Assembly (NCBI GenBank): GCA_964543125.1
Contig: CAZIWX010000035.1
Location: 1-23,578, forward strand
Direction: 5' to 3'
Length of the DNA: 23,578 nt
Source: CAZIWX01 sp964543125
Lineage (GTDB): Bacteria; Fidelibacterota; UBA8477
This document shows, piece by piece, positions 23,578 to 23,578 of this stretch (within the stretch, counting starts at the first letter, position 1; each line of letters starts with the position of its first letter). The notes beneath the pieces were generated by a model. That model did not search any database. It saw only the letters and a program-made list of their open reading frames with translations, and had not been told where the DNA came from. The translations under genes were made by a program, and so were the position numbers.

Positions 23578-23578
23578 C

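Noticed and set aside
1..23578. CRISPR array, insertion sequence, prophage, toxin-antitoxin or defence genes
   Set aside because: No regularly spaced direct repeats, transposase or integrase motifs or defence domains were seen. The CPBP protease alone is not evidence of bacteriocin immunity.

Overview
The window comes from a Gram-negative bacterium, most likely of the FCB superphylum (Bacteroidota, Calditrichota, Marinimicrobia or a neighbour). Four signs point there. There is an outer membrane with a TonB receptor carrying an N-terminal carboxypeptidase-regulatory-like domain and an Omp85 barrel. There is a DUF4837 lipoprotein, and a VUT-type transporter of the kind common in that group. At least two promoters match the Bacteroidota -33 TTG / -7 TAnnTTTG pattern. 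I cannot name a species. I see no mobile element, CRISPR array or phage gene. The window is mostly ordinary chromosomal DNA, and almost everything is on the minus strand.

Layout. Bases 1-53 are the 3' part of tRNA-Arg(ACG), followed by a terminator and the only plus-strand gene, a long uridine kinase-like protein (134-1558). About 350 bp without a clear gene follow, then two minus-strand tRNA-Ser genes (UGA and GCU) with their own promoter. Bases 2165-7936 are a tight minus-strand run. Read in the direction of transcription it is rmlD-like reductase, polyprenol-phosphate mannosyltransferase-like GT2, a GT2 fused to a degenerate sugar-phosphotransferase-like module, accA, a 4HBT thioesterase and a YhhQ-type transporter. 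It looks like an envelope glycan and lipid operon.

Bases 8023-16574 are a second minus-strand run: a secreted protein of unknown function, a 1052-residue outer-membrane barrel, an Omp85 barrel, RNase R and the DUF4837 lipoprotein. The first four overlap one another by a few bases, so translation is probably coupled. The Omp85 gene appears to start at an ATT codon.

Bases 16659-20651 hold lepA, a CPBP membrane protease, and the Memo and AMMECR1 proteins of the AmmeMemoRadiSam set, apparently transcribed from a promoter that leaves lepA almost leaderless. A 330-bp gene-poor gap with a hairpin and a possible gene remnant separates these from a TonB-dependent receptor (20984-23506). The receptor's leader contains an intrinsic-terminator-like hairpin with no visible promoter after it, so attenuation or riboswitch control is possible.

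The most interesting points are the coupled outer-membrane module at 11211-16574 with its ATT start, the decayed glycosyltransferase fusion, the TonB leader hairpin, and the thioesterase with a displaced catalytic Asp. I found no clearly new defence or mobile system.
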